Assembly: GCA_022709365.1 (NCBI GenBank)
Contig: JAKLIY010000016.1
Location: 1-64,000, forward strand
Length of the DNA stretch: 64,000 nucleotides
Direction: 5' to 3'
Origin: Pseudomonadota bacterium
GTDB lineage: Bacteria > Pseudomonadota > Gammaproteobacteria > Competibacterales > Competibacteraceae
Shown: one piece after another, positions 47,126-57,273 of the stretch
Layout: each line of letters begins with the position of its first letter
How positions within the stretch are numbered: position 1 is the first letter of the stretch
Position numbers and translations under genes: made by a program
The notes under the pieces: generated by a model
Told to the model about the DNA's origin: nothing
Database searches by the model: none
What the model saw: only the letters and a program-made list of their open reading frames with translations

Positions 47126-48292
47126 TCACTTCGCGGCGGCGGCGACCGCCATCTTGGCGGCGTCGGTGAGATCGTCAGCGGCCATGATGTTCATGCCGGA
47201 CTTGGCCAACATCTCGCGACCTGCTTCCACGTTGGTGCCCTGCAGGCGCACCACTACGGGCAGAGTGAGACCGACTTCCTTAACCGCAGTGATAATGCCT
47301 TCAGCAATCGTGTCGCAGCGCACGATGCCGCCGAAGATGTTGACCAAGATGGCCTTGACCTTGGAGGAGGACAGGATCAGCTTGAAAGCGCGGGACACCC
47401 GGTCAGCGGTCGCACCGCCGCCGACGTCGAGGAAGTTGGCCGGTTCGCCGCCATGCAGTTTGCACACGTCCATGGTGGCCATGGCCAGACCGGCACCGTT
47501 GACCATGCAGCCGATATTGCCATCCAGCGCGACGTAGTTCAGGCCGATTTCATGGGCGATATGCTCACGCTCATCTTCCTGGGTGGGATCGCGCATTTCG
47601 GCGGTGTCCTTGTGCCGATAGATCGCGTTGTCGTCCACACTGACTTTGGCGTCCAGCGCCATGACCTGGCCGTCGGTGGTCACGATCAGCGGGTTGATCT
47701 CGACCATGCTGCAATCTTTCTGGACGAACAGGTTATAAACGCCGGTCACTACCTTGACCAGTTGATCGACTTCCTTCTTGCCCATCCCCATCTTGAAGCC
47801 CAGGTCGCGGGCCTGATACGGCTGGACGCCAGCGGTGGGATCGATAGTCAGGGTCAGGATCTTTTCCGGGGTCTTGGCGGCGACTTCTTCAATGTCCATG
47901 CCACCTTCGGAAGAGCCAATCAGAATCACGCGCTTTGTGCTGCGATCTACCAGACAGCTCAGATAATATTCCTTAGCAATATCCACGCCGTCCTGAATCA
48001 GCAACTGGTGAACCTTGACGCCTTCGGGGCCGGTCTGGTGAGTGTGCAAAGTCGAACCCAGCAAGCGACCGGATACCTCTTCAACGTCCTGGATGGTGCG
48101 AACGAATTTAACACCGCCCGCCTTGCCGCGCCCGCCGGCATGAACCTGGGCCTTAACGACCCATGGCCCGCCATGCCGGACTTCCTTGGCAGCTTCGATA
48201 GCTTCTTGCTGAGAAGTGACCTTAATGCCCTTGGGAATCGCTACGCCAAATTGCTGGAGCAGTTCTTTTGCTTGATATTCATGCAGATTCAT
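47126..48292 (-). CDS. sucC: Succinyl-CoA synthetase beta subunit
   Basis: SucC (388 residues) holds the nucleotide-binding ATP-grasp domain ([32 protein letters not shown]) and a C-terminal ligase domain ([21 protein letters not shown]). The ATG at 48292 gives exactly the E. coli length; the open frame to 48511 is rejected. A -10-like TACAAT lies about 40 bases upstream on the minus strand. It is divergent from pilS. Confidence 0.97.
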   Translation of the reverse strand: MNLHEYQAKELLQQFGVAIPKGIKVTSQQEAIEAAKEVRHGGPWVVKAQVHAGGRGKAGGVKFVRTIQDVEEVSGRLLGSTLHTHQTGPEGVKVHQLLIQDGVDIAKEYYLSCLVDRSTKRVILIGSSEGGMDIEEVAAKTPEKILTLTIDPTAGVQPYQARDLGFKMGMGKKEVDQLVKVVTGVYNLFVQKDCSMVEINPLIVTTDGQVMALDAKVSVDDNAIYRHKDTAEMRDPTQEDEREHIAHEIGLNYVALDGNIGCMVNGAGLAMATMDVCKLHGGEPANFLDVGGGATADRVSRAFKLILSSSKVKAILVNIFGGIVRCDTIAEGIITAVKEVGLTLPVVVRLQGTNVEAGREMLAKSGMNIMAADDLTDAAKMAVAAAAK

Positions 48293-48509
48293 GTGGAGTA
48301 CATCCCCCTCTTGTGTTGAAGTGATTATTGTATGCCGAAATCCCCCAATCTTCACACTCCTATTGCAAGATTGTCGGCAACCGGCAGGTCGCCTGGAAAA
48401 AATCAGCTCGTCCAGTGCCAAGAGTGAATTAGAATGTTGCGGCGTAATGATTAGAATAGGGGATGCCTCGTCACCCTGCAGAGAAACTCGCCGCCGCACG
48501 CCAATCCTC

Positions 48510-50210
48510 ATGACCCTGCCTGATCCGCTCGCCAGCCTCTACAATGACCGCTTCACGGACCGTCGCCATCTGTGGCTGGTGTTCCGGGCCACCAACATTT
48601 ATCGCCTGGTGCTGGCAGTGTTGTTGCTGACCGCGCTGGCCCTGGACGAACAAAGCCGACTGTTTGGCAAGCAGGATCCGCGAATGTTTCTGGGCGCGGC
48701 GCTGGCCTATCTCACGCTGGCGGTGATCGCGATTGCCGGCAGTTACTGGCGACACCCGCGACTGCTGGTGCAGGCGCATCTGCAGATGCTGGTGGACCTG
48801 ATCGTACTCACCGTGATCATCAATGCTTCGGGGGGCTTGTCCAGCAGTCTGAATAGTTTGCTGATCGCGGCGGTCGCCGCCAATGGCATCCTGTTGCCCC
48901 TGGTTTCAGCGCTGCTGGGGGCCGCGCTGGGCTTTTTCCTGTTGATCGGCTCCTGGATGGTCGATCGCTGGCAACACGCCGAGGCGCTGACCCAGTTGGA
49001 ACGCGGTTCAGCGGGTTGGAATGGCTTCTGGGCGCAACTGAATAATTCCACCGACGATTGGGTGCGCCTGGGGGTGCTCGGTGCAGTGCTATTCGCCGCC
49101 GCCGGCCTTACCTATGCCCTGGCCGAACGCGCCCGGCGCGGCGAAGCGCTGGCCCGGCAACGCACCTGGGAGTTGCTGGAGGTGGCTGAACTGAACCAAG
49201 GCATCATCCGCCATTTACAAAATGGAGTGATTGTGGTCGACGCTCTCGGTCAGATTCAATTGGTCAATGACACCGCCCGCGAATGGCTGGGCGCATTGGA
49301 TGCCGTTCCAGGAAGCGCGCTGGAGCAGGTCTCGTCACCGCTGGCGCGAGGTCTGAAACGCTGGTTGCGCGACGGCGGCTCCGAGGCGTTTCCCTTCCGT
49401 CCGGCTGAACACCGCCCGGAACTGATTCCGCGCTTCACCCGGCTCAGCGGTCGCCAGGCGGCCAATGTGCTGATCCTGCTGGAAGACTCTGACCAGACCG
49501 CGGCGCAGTTGCAGCAAATCAAGCTGGCGGCGCTGGGGCGGCTCACTGCCGGTATCGCCCACGAAATCCGCAATCCGCTGACGGCGATCAGTCACGCCGC
49601 GCAGTTGCTGGAGGAATCAGCCAGCGTCAGCGCCAGTGATCGGCGCTTGGCGCAAATCGCCTATGACAATGTGAAGCGCGCCAACCGCATTATTGGCGAT
49701 GTCCTCGATCTGGCCCGGCGCGACCGGGTTAACCCGGAACGGTTGGCAGTGACGCCTTGGCTGGAAACTTTTCGTGAAGAATTTCTGCGCGGGATCGACG
49801 GCCTGACGCCTGATTGGCGTCAGCAGGTGGCACCGGCTGAACTGGTGGTCCTGTTTGACCCCCATCAGTTACGCCAAGTCCTCTGGAACCTGTGCGCCAA
49901 CGCCTGCCAGCATGGGGTCCGGGCTGGCGAAATCCCCCAGATCGAACTGCGCGCCGGGCGGGAAGACAGCCACGAGCGACCGTTCCTGGACGTGCGCGAC
50001 GCCGGTCCTGGCATCGCACCGGAGAACGTTTCCCACCTGTTCGAACCCTTTTTCACGACCCGGGCCAAGGGCACCGGCCTAGGTTTGTATCTGGCCCGGG
50101 AACTGTGTGAAGCCAATCGAGCCCAGTTGCAATATCTGCCAATGACCCAAGGGGGTAGCTGTTTTCGCATCACCTTTGTTTCCCCGAGTTCCGCACTGGA
50201 GATGGATTAA
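48510..50210 (+). CDS. pilS: Sensor histidine kinase PilS-like
   Basis: The 566-residue inner-membrane kinase has about six N-terminal hydrophobic segments (35-215), a PAS-like part (about 235-340), a HisKA domain with [19 protein letters not shown] (His about 361) and an HATPase domain ([31 protein letters not shown]). This matches PilS, which with PilR turns on type IV pilin in Pseudomonas. The ATG at 48510 is chosen; the frame to 48291 is antisense to sucC upstream DNA. No pil structural gene is here, so NtrB/other roles remain possible. Confidence 0.88.
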   Translation: MTLPDPLASLYNDRFTDRRHLWLVFRATNIYRLVLAVLLLTALALDEQSRLFGKQDPRMFLGAALAYLTLAVIAIAGSYWRHPRLLVQAHLQMLVDLIVLTVIINASGGLSSSLNSLLIAAVAANGILLPLVSALLGAALGFFLLIGSWMVDRWQHAEALTQLERGSAGWNGFWAQLNNSTDDWVRLGVLGAVLFAAAGLTYALAERARRGEALARQRTWELLEVAELNQGIIRHLQNGVIVVDALGQIQLVNDTAREWLGALDAVPGSALEQVSSPLARGLKRWLRDGGSEAFPFRPAEHRPELIPRFTRLSGRQAANVLILLEDSDQTAAQLQQIKLAALGRLTAGIAHEIRNPLTAISHAAQLLEESASVSASDRRLAQIAYDNVKRANRIIGDVLDLARRDRVNPERLAVTPWLETFREEFLRGIDGLTPDWRQQVAPAELVVLFDPHQLRQVLWNLCANACQHGVRAGEIPQIELRAGREDSHERPFLDVRDAGPGIAPENVSHLFEPFFTTRAKGTGLGLYLARELCEANRAQLQYLPMTQGGSCFRITFVSPSSALEMD

Positions 50211-51643
50211 TGGATGCTTGCAACGCCTTGATCGTGGATGATGAAGCCGACATCCGTGAGTTGATCGAGATGACCCTCTTGCCGTTGGGCGTCGCCTGCC
50301 TGCCGGTCGAGAATCTGAGTGAAGCACGTGCGTCGCTGAAACGCCAACCGTTCAACCTCTGCATCACCGATCTGCGCCTGCCGGACGGCAGCGGGCTGGA
50401 GCTGGTTGCGCATATTCAAAAGCACTATCCCAGTTTGCCGGTCGCGGTGATCACCGCCCACGGCAATGTCGAGAGTGCGGTCGAGGCGCTCAAACTGGGC
50501 GCTTTCGATTTCGTGCCCAAACCGTTTGAACTGGCGGTGCTGCGCAACATGGTCGCGACTGCGCTGCGGTTGAATCGTGGCGGCGAGGGCCGGTCCAGCG
50601 ACAACCGCCCGATCCTGCTCGGCCAATCGGCGGCGATGGTCGAGGTGCGGGCGCTGATCGCCAAGCTGGCGCGCAGTCAGGCACCCATTCTGATCCATGG
50701 CGAGTCCGGCACCGGCAAGGAACTGGCCGCTCGACTTATTCATCTTTCCGGACCGCGCGCCGACAAGCCCTTCGTGCCGGTCAACTGCGGGGCGATTCCC
50801 GAGCATTTGATGGAAAGTGAGTTCTTCGGTTACAAGAAAGGCAGCTTCACCGGCGCGGCCCAGGACAAGGGCGGGCTGTTCCAGGCGGCCCAGGGCGGCA
50901 CGCTATTCCTGGACGAAGTTGCGGAATTGCCCGCTCACATGCAGGTCAAGCTGCTGCGGGCGATTCAGGAGCGGGCGGTGCGGCCGGTCGGCGCACAAAT
51001 TGAGGTGGCAACCGACGTGCGCATTCTGAGCGCCACCCACAAGAATTTAACGGCGCTGGTGCAGGAAGGCACCTTCCGCCAGGATCTGTTCTACCGCCTG
51101 AACGTGATTCAGTTGCGGCTGCCGAACTTGCGCGAGCATCCTGAGGATATCCCGGAACTGGTTGAATCGATTCTCGACCGACTCGGCCGGGAGTCGGGCG
51201 GAACGCGGCCAAAACTGGCCCCGACGGCGTTGGCGGCGCTGCGCACCTATCTGTTCCCGGGCAATATCCGCGAGCTGGAAAATATTCTGGAGCGCGCTTT
51301 CACCCTGTGTGAAGGCGAGGTGATCCAGGCTGACGATTTATCGCTGCCGGCGGGTGAAACGATCTCACGGCAGCCACCACTGACCGCGCCAATTCCGGAA
51401 CCCTCACGTAACGAATCGGCTACCGAACGACCGCCAACGCCCGTCGATTTCGAACCCAAGACCGTCCCCTATCCTTCAGCCCCGGTGGTCAACGATCTGG
51501 AAGGTTACCTGGAGAGTCTGGAAAAGGCGGCGATCATGCGAGCGCTGGAAGCCACTCGCTACAACAAGACCGCCGCCGCTGAAAAATTGGGTATCAGCTT
51601 CCGGGCGCTGCGCTACCGGTTAAAGAAACTGGGACTTGATTGA
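50210..51643 (+). CDS. pilR: Sigma-54 response regulator PilR-like
   Basis: The 477-residue regulator has a receiver domain (about 1-120, DDEADIRE; phosphoacceptor Asp in CITDLRLPDGSG), an AAA sigma-54 activation domain (about 140-380, GESGTGKELAARL, GSFTGAAQDKGGLF, FLDEVAELP) and a Fis-type HTH (YNKTAAAEKLGISFRALRYRL). The sigma-54 contact loop is GSFTGA, a common variant of GAFTGA. It begins at the pilS stop (TAATGG overlap). Targets should have RpoN promoters. Confidence 0.92.
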   Translation: MDACNALIVDDEADIRELIEMTLLPLGVACLPVENLSEARASLKRQPFNLCITDLRLPDGSGLELVAHIQKHYPSLPVAVITAHGNVESAVEALKLGAFDFVPKPFELAVLRNMVATALRLNRGGEGRSSDNRPILLGQSAAMVEVRALIAKLARSQAPILIHGESGTGKELAARLIHLSGPRADKPFVPVNCGAIPEHLMESEFFGYKKGSFTGAAQDKGGLFQAAQGGTLFLDEVAELPAHMQVKLLRAIQERAVRPVGAQIEVATDVRILSATHKNLTALVQEGTFRQDLFYRLNVIQLRLPNLREHPEDIPELVESILDRLGRESGGTRPKLAPTALAALRTYLFPGNIRELENILERAFTLCEGEVIQADDLSLPAGETISRQPPLTAPIPEPSRNESATERPPTPVDFEPKTVPYPSAPVVNDLEGYLESLEKAAIMRALEATRYNKTAAAEKLGISFRALRYRLKKLGLD

Positions 51644-51660
51644 AGGCTAAAGGCTGGAAA

Positions 51661-52221
51661 TCAGCCCGGTTCAGCGCGTCCGGGATTCCGCCATAACACT
51701 TCAATACCGCCCTCATCGCGGGCGATCACCCGACACAGGACAAATAGCAGGTCGGACAGTCGGTTCAAATAAACCTGAGCCGGTTCGTTGATTGTTTCCT
51801 CGTGCGCCAGTGAGATCACTCGCCGTTCGGCGCGCCGGCAAATCGCCCGTGCGACATGGCAGTCGGCGGCCCCCCGACTACCTCCTGGCAGGATGAATTC
51901 CTTGAGTGGCGGCAACTGCTCATTGAAATGATTCAGCGCTGTTTCCAGCGCCGCCACATCCTCAGCCTTGATCGCCTCGTACCCCGGAATACTTAGTTCC
52001 CCACCCAAGTCGAATAGCCGGTGCTGGATTTCGGCTAGGCACTCGCCAACCGGGCCGCGCAGATCATGCACCAGCACCCGGCCGACTGCGCAGTTCAGTT
52101 CGTCCACGGCACCGATGGCTTCGATACGCGGACAGTCTTTGGCCACCCGTTCGCCACTACCCAGGCCCGTCGTTCCTTGGTCGCCGGTGCGAGTATAAAT
52201 TTTGGAAAGTCGATTGCCCAT
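51661..52221 (-). CDS. pduO: PduO-type cob(I)alamin adenosyltransferase
   Basis: The 186-residue enzyme adds adenosyl to cobalamin. YTRTGDQGTTGLGSGERV (N-terminal ATP site), EAIGAVDELNCAVG, FILPGGSRGAADCHVARAICRRAER and LNRLSDLLFVLCRV are all diagnostic of the PduO family. It is convergent with pilR with 17 bases between. No cobalamin riboswitch pattern was recognised upstream. Confidence 0.94.
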   Translation of the reverse strand: MGNRLSKIYTRTGDQGTTGLGSGERVAKDCPRIEAIGAVDELNCAVGRVLVHDLRGPVGECLAEIQHRLFDLGGELSIPGYEAIKAEDVAALETALNHFNEQLPPLKEFILPGGSRGAADCHVARAICRRAERRVISLAHEETINEPAQVYLNRLSDLLFVLCRVIARDEGGIEVLWRNPGRAEPG

Positions 52222-53048
52222 CGTCGCTGCTCCTTAATAGTCAGTCGTTCACGCGGTCAGTTTGCACGTTCCTCTCCCCGGTGATCATCAGGGTTGAGGG
52301 AATCGCTGGATGGTTTCGCTGCTCCGCCATGATTGTACTCTCCATCAACTGCCTACCAAGTATCTCTTGGCTGTATATCGTCTCAACCGCCTCCGTGATG
52401 TCTCCTTGATCCATTGGCTGACCTCATATTTTCCCTATAAAAAATTATTTTATTTTTCAAAATATTAAATATAAATTTCATGAGGTTGGCTCATATTAAA
52501 AATATAAAAATAAGATACTGATTTATATAATCTTTTTGTTTATGGATACAGGGGTTCGCAGAATTTGCTCATGATCGCTCCATCCTCATCGCAATCAAAA
52601 AATTGTTTTTATTTTCCAAAAATATAAAAAATTTTTAACTAATTGTTTAACATTATTTTTTTACTTTTTTGATATTAAAATTCATTTAAAATTTAATATA
52701 TTGATTTTTAATAAAAAAATTAAAAATGAACACTGATTTAAAGTCATTTACAACAATCGTTTGAAATATCCATTTGCCAATTAGATACTTGCAAATGATT
52801 TTTTATCTGTGCTTTCATAAGGACGCAATGTTGTATTGCAATATGTTCCTGCCATGGGTCGAAATGCGGCCCAGGAACGTCAGGCGACACCGGTACTAGG
52901 CTGGCAGGCCCGCCACCGGAGTTGCTTAGGTCGGATTCGCGGCAACCGGAAAATTCTCCGGTTCGCACCAAGGAAGGTCTACCGCCGACTCAGGGACCCG
53001 GATCCATCGAGCACTATCAGTTCGTGCTGATTAACGACGGAGGTCTTT
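52222..53048. other. 827-bp gene-free gap with an AT-rich core
   Basis: From about 52430 to 52830 the DNA is almost all A and T, with long A and T runs, in contrast to the GC-rich surroundings. No ORF with a plausible start and family likeness is seen. Short GC islands within it (for example 52545-52605) read like leftovers. 52840-53040 is GC-rich again and has a 7-bp hairpin AACCGGA/TCCGGTT (52944-52963). It may be a xenogeneic-silencer-bound region or a lost element. Confidence 0.7.
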
Positions 53049-53690
53049 ATGGAATTCACGGAATGCCTCAAGGACAGGCTTACTCTGACCCTTAAGTCAG
53101 GCTTGCTATGCGCGGTCATGCTGATACCCGCGACAGCGCTGGCTCAATCGCCGGAGATCGTCCGTGGCGACGAACTCACCCCCATCGCTACGGCCGTGGA
53201 AGCGGAAGACACCGCCACCGACTCCACTCCTGCTACGCCCGCCGAAGAACGGAAAATCAACTGTTTATCCGGACATATTCAACGCAAGTATCAGATTTCC
53301 GAAACCAAGGCCCGGCACATCGTGCAAGAAGCCATTCGCAACGCTGAGCGCCACCAGTTGGACCCGGAACTGATTTTGGCCCTCATCGCCGTCGAATCCA
53401 CCTTCAAGGAACGGGCGGTCAGCCGGGTCGGCGCCCGTGGTCTGATGCAGGTCATGCCCCGGCCGCACGCTGACAAGGTCAGGGAAATCGGCGGTTCCCA
53501 CCAGTTGTTCGATCCAACCAAGAACATCCACATTGGTTCCCGGATCCTGGTCAAGTACCTGAACAACCATTCTGGCAATCTGCGCCGGGCCTTGTTGAGC
53601 TATAACGGCAGTCTGGGGACACGCTCCTCCTTCCCGGATCGGGTCATGCGGATTTACCGCGACCTGCAACGAGTGACCATCGAGGGCTGA
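53049..53690 (+). CDS. Lytic transglycosylase, SLT domain
   Basis: The 213-residue protein has a signal peptide (about 1-32, SGLLCAVMLIPATALAQ), an acidic linker, and an SLT/lysozyme-like domain (about 95-205) with the catalytic Glu in LIAVESTFKERAVS (about 118) and GARGLMQVMP. It should cut peptidoglycan in the periplasm. The ATG at 53049 follows GGAGG. No secretion or pilus operon is attached, so its specific role is open. It is small for the Slt70/MltC class, closer to MltE/VirB1-like. Confidence 0.9.
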   Translation: MEFTECLKDRLTLTLKSGLLCAVMLIPATALAQSPEIVRGDELTPIATAVEAEDTATDSTPATPAEERKINCLSGHIQRKYQISETKARHIVQEAIRNAERHQLDPELILALIAVESTFKERAVSRVGARGLMQVMPRPHADKVREIGGSHQLFDPTKNIHIGSRILVKYLNNHSGNLRRALLSYNGSLGTRSSFPDRVMRIYRDLQRVTIEG

Positions 53691-53702
53691 TTTCGCCCTG
53701 CT

Positions 53703-53732
53703 CCCCCGGATCCCATCGCAGAGGACCGGGGG
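53703..53732 (+). terminator. Hairpin after the transglycosylase gene
   Basis: CCCCCGG-A-TCC (53703-53713) pairs with GGACCGGGGG (53723-53732) with one bulged A. It lies 13 bases after the stop. No T-run follows, so termination would be weak or need Rho. Confidence 0.45.
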
Positions 53733-53831
53733 ATTGGCAGGATGCTGTCGCCACCACCCAAGGGCGTCTTTATCGCGGTCGTTGTCGATTCACTATAATA
53801 TGAGTCGAATTTCTGGCCGCGAACTGACCCC

Positions 53832-54407
53832 ATGCCCCATCCCGCCCCTGACCCTGCCATCCTGGCGGCGCAACTAAACGCCGACCGACCCTTGCCGCCG
53901 GTAGATCGCTGGAATCCCCCCCTGCTCGGCGATATGGACCTGCGCATCGCCCGTGACGGCATTTGGCATCATGAAGGAATGCCCATTCAGCGCGAAGCGC
54001 TGGTACGGCTGTTCGCTTCCATCCTGCGCTGTGATGAAGACGGTCATTATTATTTGGTGACCCCGGTCGAAAAATGGCGAATCCGGGTCGATGATGCGCC
54101 ATTCCTGGCCATCCGGCTCGACGCGACCGGCACCGGTCACGAGCAACGCCTGATTTTCACCACCAACGTCGGCGATCTCGTCACTGCCGGTCCTGATCAT
54201 CCGCTCATCGTCGAATACCGCACTCCTGGTGGCGAACCTGCGCCTTACCTGCATATCCGTGGCCGACTGCGCGCGTTGTTAAGTCGGGCAGTTTTCCTGG
54301 AGCTGGCTGAATTAGGTGAAGAACGACAGACGGCTCACGGTCGAGACTATGGAGTGTGGAGTCAGGGACAATTTTTCAGCCTTGGCTGCCTGGGCGAGGA
54401 GACCTGA
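53832..54407 (+). CDS. DUF1285 family protein
   Basis: This 191-residue cytoplasmic protein belongs to DUF1285, a small two-domain beta-rich family. PPVDRWNPPLLGDMDLRIARDGIWHHEG is split across the family hallmarks: W-NP, D-x-R-I-x-RDG-x-WxHEG. Further on are YYLVTPVEKWRIRVDDAPF and an RDYGVWSQGQFFSLG end. Function is unknown. It is five bases from the next gene, so they form an operon. Confidence 0.88.
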   Translation: MPHPAPDPAILAAQLNADRPLPPVDRWNPPLLGDMDLRIARDGIWHHEGMPIQREALVRLFASILRCDEDGHYYLVTPVEKWRIRVDDAPFLAIRLDATGTGHEQRLIFTTNVGDLVTAGPDHPLIVEYRTPGGEPAPYLHIRGRLRALLSRAVFLELAELGEERQTAHGRDYGVWSQGQFFSLGCLGEET

Positions 54408-54412
54408 ATCTC

Positions 54413-55828
54413 GTGCGTTCCTTGCTTCTTTCAATGCTGCGTGCGAGCGTGCTGCTGCCTTCCTGTGCGCTGGTGTTGCTGATTCGTCTGCTCAAGTGGC
54501 TAATCGCGCCACCCGTGTTGTTGCTGCAAATGCTGATCGGCGTTCCACTGGCCCTGTTACGGATTCGACAACCGCTGCGGCCACGTTTTATCCCACTCAC
54601 CGAAGCGGAACTGCCCGATGCCGCTTGGGTTGCCCTGACCGACACTGCCGAGGCGCTAGCTGCAGATGGCTTCGTCCAACGCGGTGATTTCCGCTGCGAC
54701 GAACTGATTCAGGGTGCAACACTGTGGCTGCGGCTGCTGGTCCAACCCGATCAGGGCGTCGGCGCGATCAGCGCCCATATCGAATTCAACGCGGGCAAAC
54801 AGCCCCGTCGGCAATTCACTGAGTTCTCGACCACGTTCGACGACAGCCGGGTGCTGGATACCAATAACTTCAGTCTGCCCTACAGCCTGCCGGCACCGAC
54901 CTATCTGGCTCGCCTGCAACTCAAAGATGTCTGGGATCCACGGGCGCTGTACACGCTGCATCGTGAACTGGTCGCTTCCCTGGCGCAGGCGGTCGATGAG
55001 TCCAAAATCGACCCCGCCGAACCTGATCCGGCCCGCCTGCTGACCGACAGCTACGCTCGCGAAATTCAAGCGCTGATTAACCAGGGTTGGCTGAGGGTTG
55101 CTGACGAAGACCAGGTTCGACTGACTCTGCGAGGCGCGTTGACTGGGGTCTGGCGGCAGGCTTGGCCATTGAACAGCCTGTACCTGCGCGCCGCCGACCG
55201 CCGCGCCCGCCAGTTGCTGGCCGAACACGCGATGGATGCTGATAAGTTCACCGGCGGCGCCCTGGCCATCGTGGTCGACCGCCAACCGTTGCCCAAGGAA
55301 GCCGGCGCGATCACCACGGTCTGGGCCGGCTATGGCTATGTCCGGCCCCTGGCCCGGCACACCGATCCAGATGTGGCGCTGGAAGCCGTCGTTGTCGAAC
55401 TGACCCATGACGCCACCGGCGTAACGCGACCTTGCGAGTTTCGCTACTCTTTCCGTAGCGTCCACAGCCAGCATGAACGGCGCATTCGCCGCTTGCAAAG
55501 CTTCGATATTGTGTTCGATCCGGTGAACTGCGACCTGGCGGTGACCGCAATGGATCGAGAATTCGATCAGGCCCATGACGAGACGGAATGGCGCGAGATG
55601 ACGGCCCGCTCACCGCTGCAAGCGTTGCCGCTGGAATCCGGGTTACGTGACCTCGATACCGTGCTGCCCGCCGCGTTGAAAGCGTTGAATGCCCAACCCG
55701 GCGCGGGATGCATCGAGCCGGATTCGGCTTCGCTGTATATTGATGAAGAGAGAACCCCACGCTGGCAGGTCGTAGCTTGGACGGAAGATGACACGCCGTT
55801 GCACGCCGAACTGGACGCACGGGTTTGA
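54413..55828 (+). CDS. Uncharacterised membrane-anchored protein
   Basis: The 471-residue product starts at GTG 54413 after GAGGAG. It has one or two hydrophobic helices near the N-terminus (about 5-52: SVLLPSCALVLLIRLL and PPVLLLQMLIGVPLALL) and a long soluble part with no motif I recognise. The body has FTEFSTTFDDSRVLDTNNF and RQLLAEHAMDADKFTGGA. Earlier ATG 54356 overlaps DUF1285 by 52 bases and is less likely. It is next to DUF1285 and an SPFH protein, which hints at envelope work. Confidence 0.75.
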   Translation: MRSLLLSMLRASVLLPSCALVLLIRLLKWLIAPPVLLLQMLIGVPLALLRIRQPLRPRFIPLTEAELPDAAWVALTDTAEALAADGFVQRGDFRCDELIQGATLWLRLLVQPDQGVGAISAHIEFNAGKQPRRQFTEFSTTFDDSRVLDTNNFSLPYSLPAPTYLARLQLKDVWDPRALYTLHRELVASLAQAVDESKIDPAEPDPARLLTDSYAREIQALINQGWLRVADEDQVRLTLRGALTGVWRQAWPLNSLYLRAADRRARQLLAEHAMDADKFTGGALAIVVDRQPLPKEAGAITTVWAGYGYVRPLARHTDPDVALEAVVVELTHDATGVTRPCEFRYSFRSVHSQHERRIRRLQSFDIVFDPVNCDLAVTAMDREFDQAHDETEWREMTARSPLQALPLESGLRDLDTVLPAALKALNAQPGAGCIEPDSASLYIDEERTPRWQVVAWTEDDTPLHAELDARV

Positions 55829-55861
55829 AGGGTTCAGCGCATATCACAGAGGAGTCAAGTC

Positions 55862-56791
55862 ATGCTCGAAGGTTTTTCCGCATTTGTCATTGGACTCGTC
55901 GTCCTGGCGATCATTCTGATTTTCCTGGGCGTCAAGTCCGTACCGCAGGGTATGGAATACACGGTCGAACGCTTTGGCCGTTATACCGAGACCATGCGCC
56001 CCGGACTGAATCTGCTCATTCCCATCGTCGACCGCATCGGCCACAAGATTAATATGATGGAAACGGTGCTGGATGTTCCCTCGCAGGAGATCATCACCAA
56101 GGACAACGCCATGGTCCAGGTCGATGGCGTCGTCTTCTATCAAGTGCTGGACGCCGCTAAAGCTGCCTACGAGGTCAACAACCTGGAGTTTGCCGTCCTC
56201 AACATCACCATGACCAATATCCGCACGGTGATGGGTTCGATGGATTTGGACGAACTGCTCTCCAAGCGTGATGAGATCAACGCCCGGTTGCTCAATGTAG
56301 TCGATGAGGCCACCACTCCATGGGGTCTCAAAGTCATCCGCATTGAAATCAAGGACATTGCTCCACCTAAAGATCTAGTGGACTCCATGGCCCGGCAGAT
56401 GAAGGCGGAGCGGGACAAGCGAGCGGCGATTCTCACCGCCGAAGGGGCGCGGCAAGCCGCGATTCTGGAAGCGGAAGGACTCAAACAAGCCGCGATTCTG
56501 GAAGCGGAAGGCCGCAAGGAATCGGCTTTCCGCGACGCCGAGGCCCGTGAACGACTGGCGCAAGCCGAAGCCCGCGCCACATTGATGCTGTCGGAAGCGA
56601 TTGGCAAGGGTGATGTCAAAGCCATCAACTATTTCGTGGCGCAGAAATATGTGGAAGCCATCACAAAACTGGCGGCGGCTCCCAACCAGAAGGTTCTGCT
56701 GATGCCGTTGGATACCTCAGGACTGGTCGGTACGCTGGCTGGCGTTGCCGAACTGGCGCAGCAAGCGTTGAGCCGGGAAACCCGTTCATGA
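55862..56791 (+). CDS. qmcA: SPFH/band 7 (stomatin-like, QmcA-type) protein
   Basis: The 309-residue protein has one N-terminal transmembrane helix (about 7-25), an SPFH domain (about 28-190: [23 protein letters not shown] is the stomatin opening, split here by length rule) and a coiled, Ala/Glu-rich flotillin-like tail ([20 protein letters not shown]). It should form a large ring in membrane microdomains. Its stop overlaps the NfeD start (ATGA, 56788-56791), the classic pair. Confidence 0.93.
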   Translation: MLEGFSAFVIGLVVLAIILIFLGVKSVPQGMEYTVERFGRYTETMRPGLNLLIPIVDRIGHKINMMETVLDVPSQEIITKDNAMVQVDGVVFYQVLDAAKAAYEVNNLEFAVLNITMTNIRTVMGSMDLDELLSKRDEINARLLNVVDEATTPWGLKVIRIEIKDIAPPKDLVDSMARQMKAERDKRAAILTAEGARQAAILEAEGLKQAAILEAEGRKESAFRDAEARERLAQAEARATLMLSEAIGKGDVKAINYFVAQKYVEAITKLAAAPNQKVLLMPLDTSGLVGTLAGVAELAQQALSRETRS

Positions 56792-57240
56792 GCGCCTGGC
56801 TGCTGGAGCCGGTTTACTGGAACTGGTGGCTGCTGGGCGTGGTGTTAATGTCCATTGAAGCCATCGTTCCGTACTTCTTTTTCTTGTGGATGGGCGTGGC
56901 GGCGCTGCTGGTGGGACTGGTATTGACCGTCCTGCCCGAACTGACCTGGCCCTGGCAGGCGCTGCTGTTTGCGGTGCTGTCGTTCGGCTCTATTGTGATT
57001 TGGCAGTGGCGGTTGCGCCGATACCCGACGCAAACGGCTGATTCTTTGCTGAATCGTCGGGGTCACCAATACGTCGGTCGAGTCTTTACCCTGGATGCAC
57101 CGGTGATGAACGGTCACGGGAAAATTCGCGTCGATGACAGCACCTGGAAAGTGCTGGTCGATCAGGATTGCCCCGCCGGCGCCCGGTTGCGGATCGTCGG
57201 CGTGGACGGTGTGATCCTCAAGGGTGAGGTGGAAAAGTAA
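56788..57240 (+). CDS. NfeD-like membrane protein
   Basis: The 150-residue protein has three or four transmembrane helices (about 12-35, 38-55, 58-80) and a C-terminal OB-fold (about 95-148: [21 protein letters not shown]). It lacks the protease domain of long NfeD forms. It is coupled to the SPFH gene and should be its partner, like E. coli YbbK-YbbJ/QmcA. Confidence 0.9.
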   Translation: MSAWLLEPVYWNWWLLGVVLMSIEAIVPYFFFLWMGVAALLVGLVLTVLPELTWPWQALLFAVLSFGSIVIWQWRLRRYPTQTADSLLNRRGHQYVGRVFTLDAPVMNGHGKIRVDDSTWKVLVDQDCPAGARLRIVGVDGVILKGEVEK

Positions 57241-57273
57241 GGTTTCGGGTTCCCGGTCCGATATCTGACGCCC

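Noticed and set aside
45991..48319. Long plus-strand ORFs of 392 and 429 codons
   Set aside because: They lie antisense to sucC and sucD, which are full-length and clear; high GC makes mirror frames open.
52222..52430. Cobalamin riboswitch upstream of the adenosyltransferase
   Set aside because: No B12-box-like sequence was found on the minus strand.
52840..53048. Riboswitch (GEMM or c-di-AMP type) before the transglycosylase
   Set aside because: GC-rich helices exist, but the conserved core bases of those classes could not be matched by eye.
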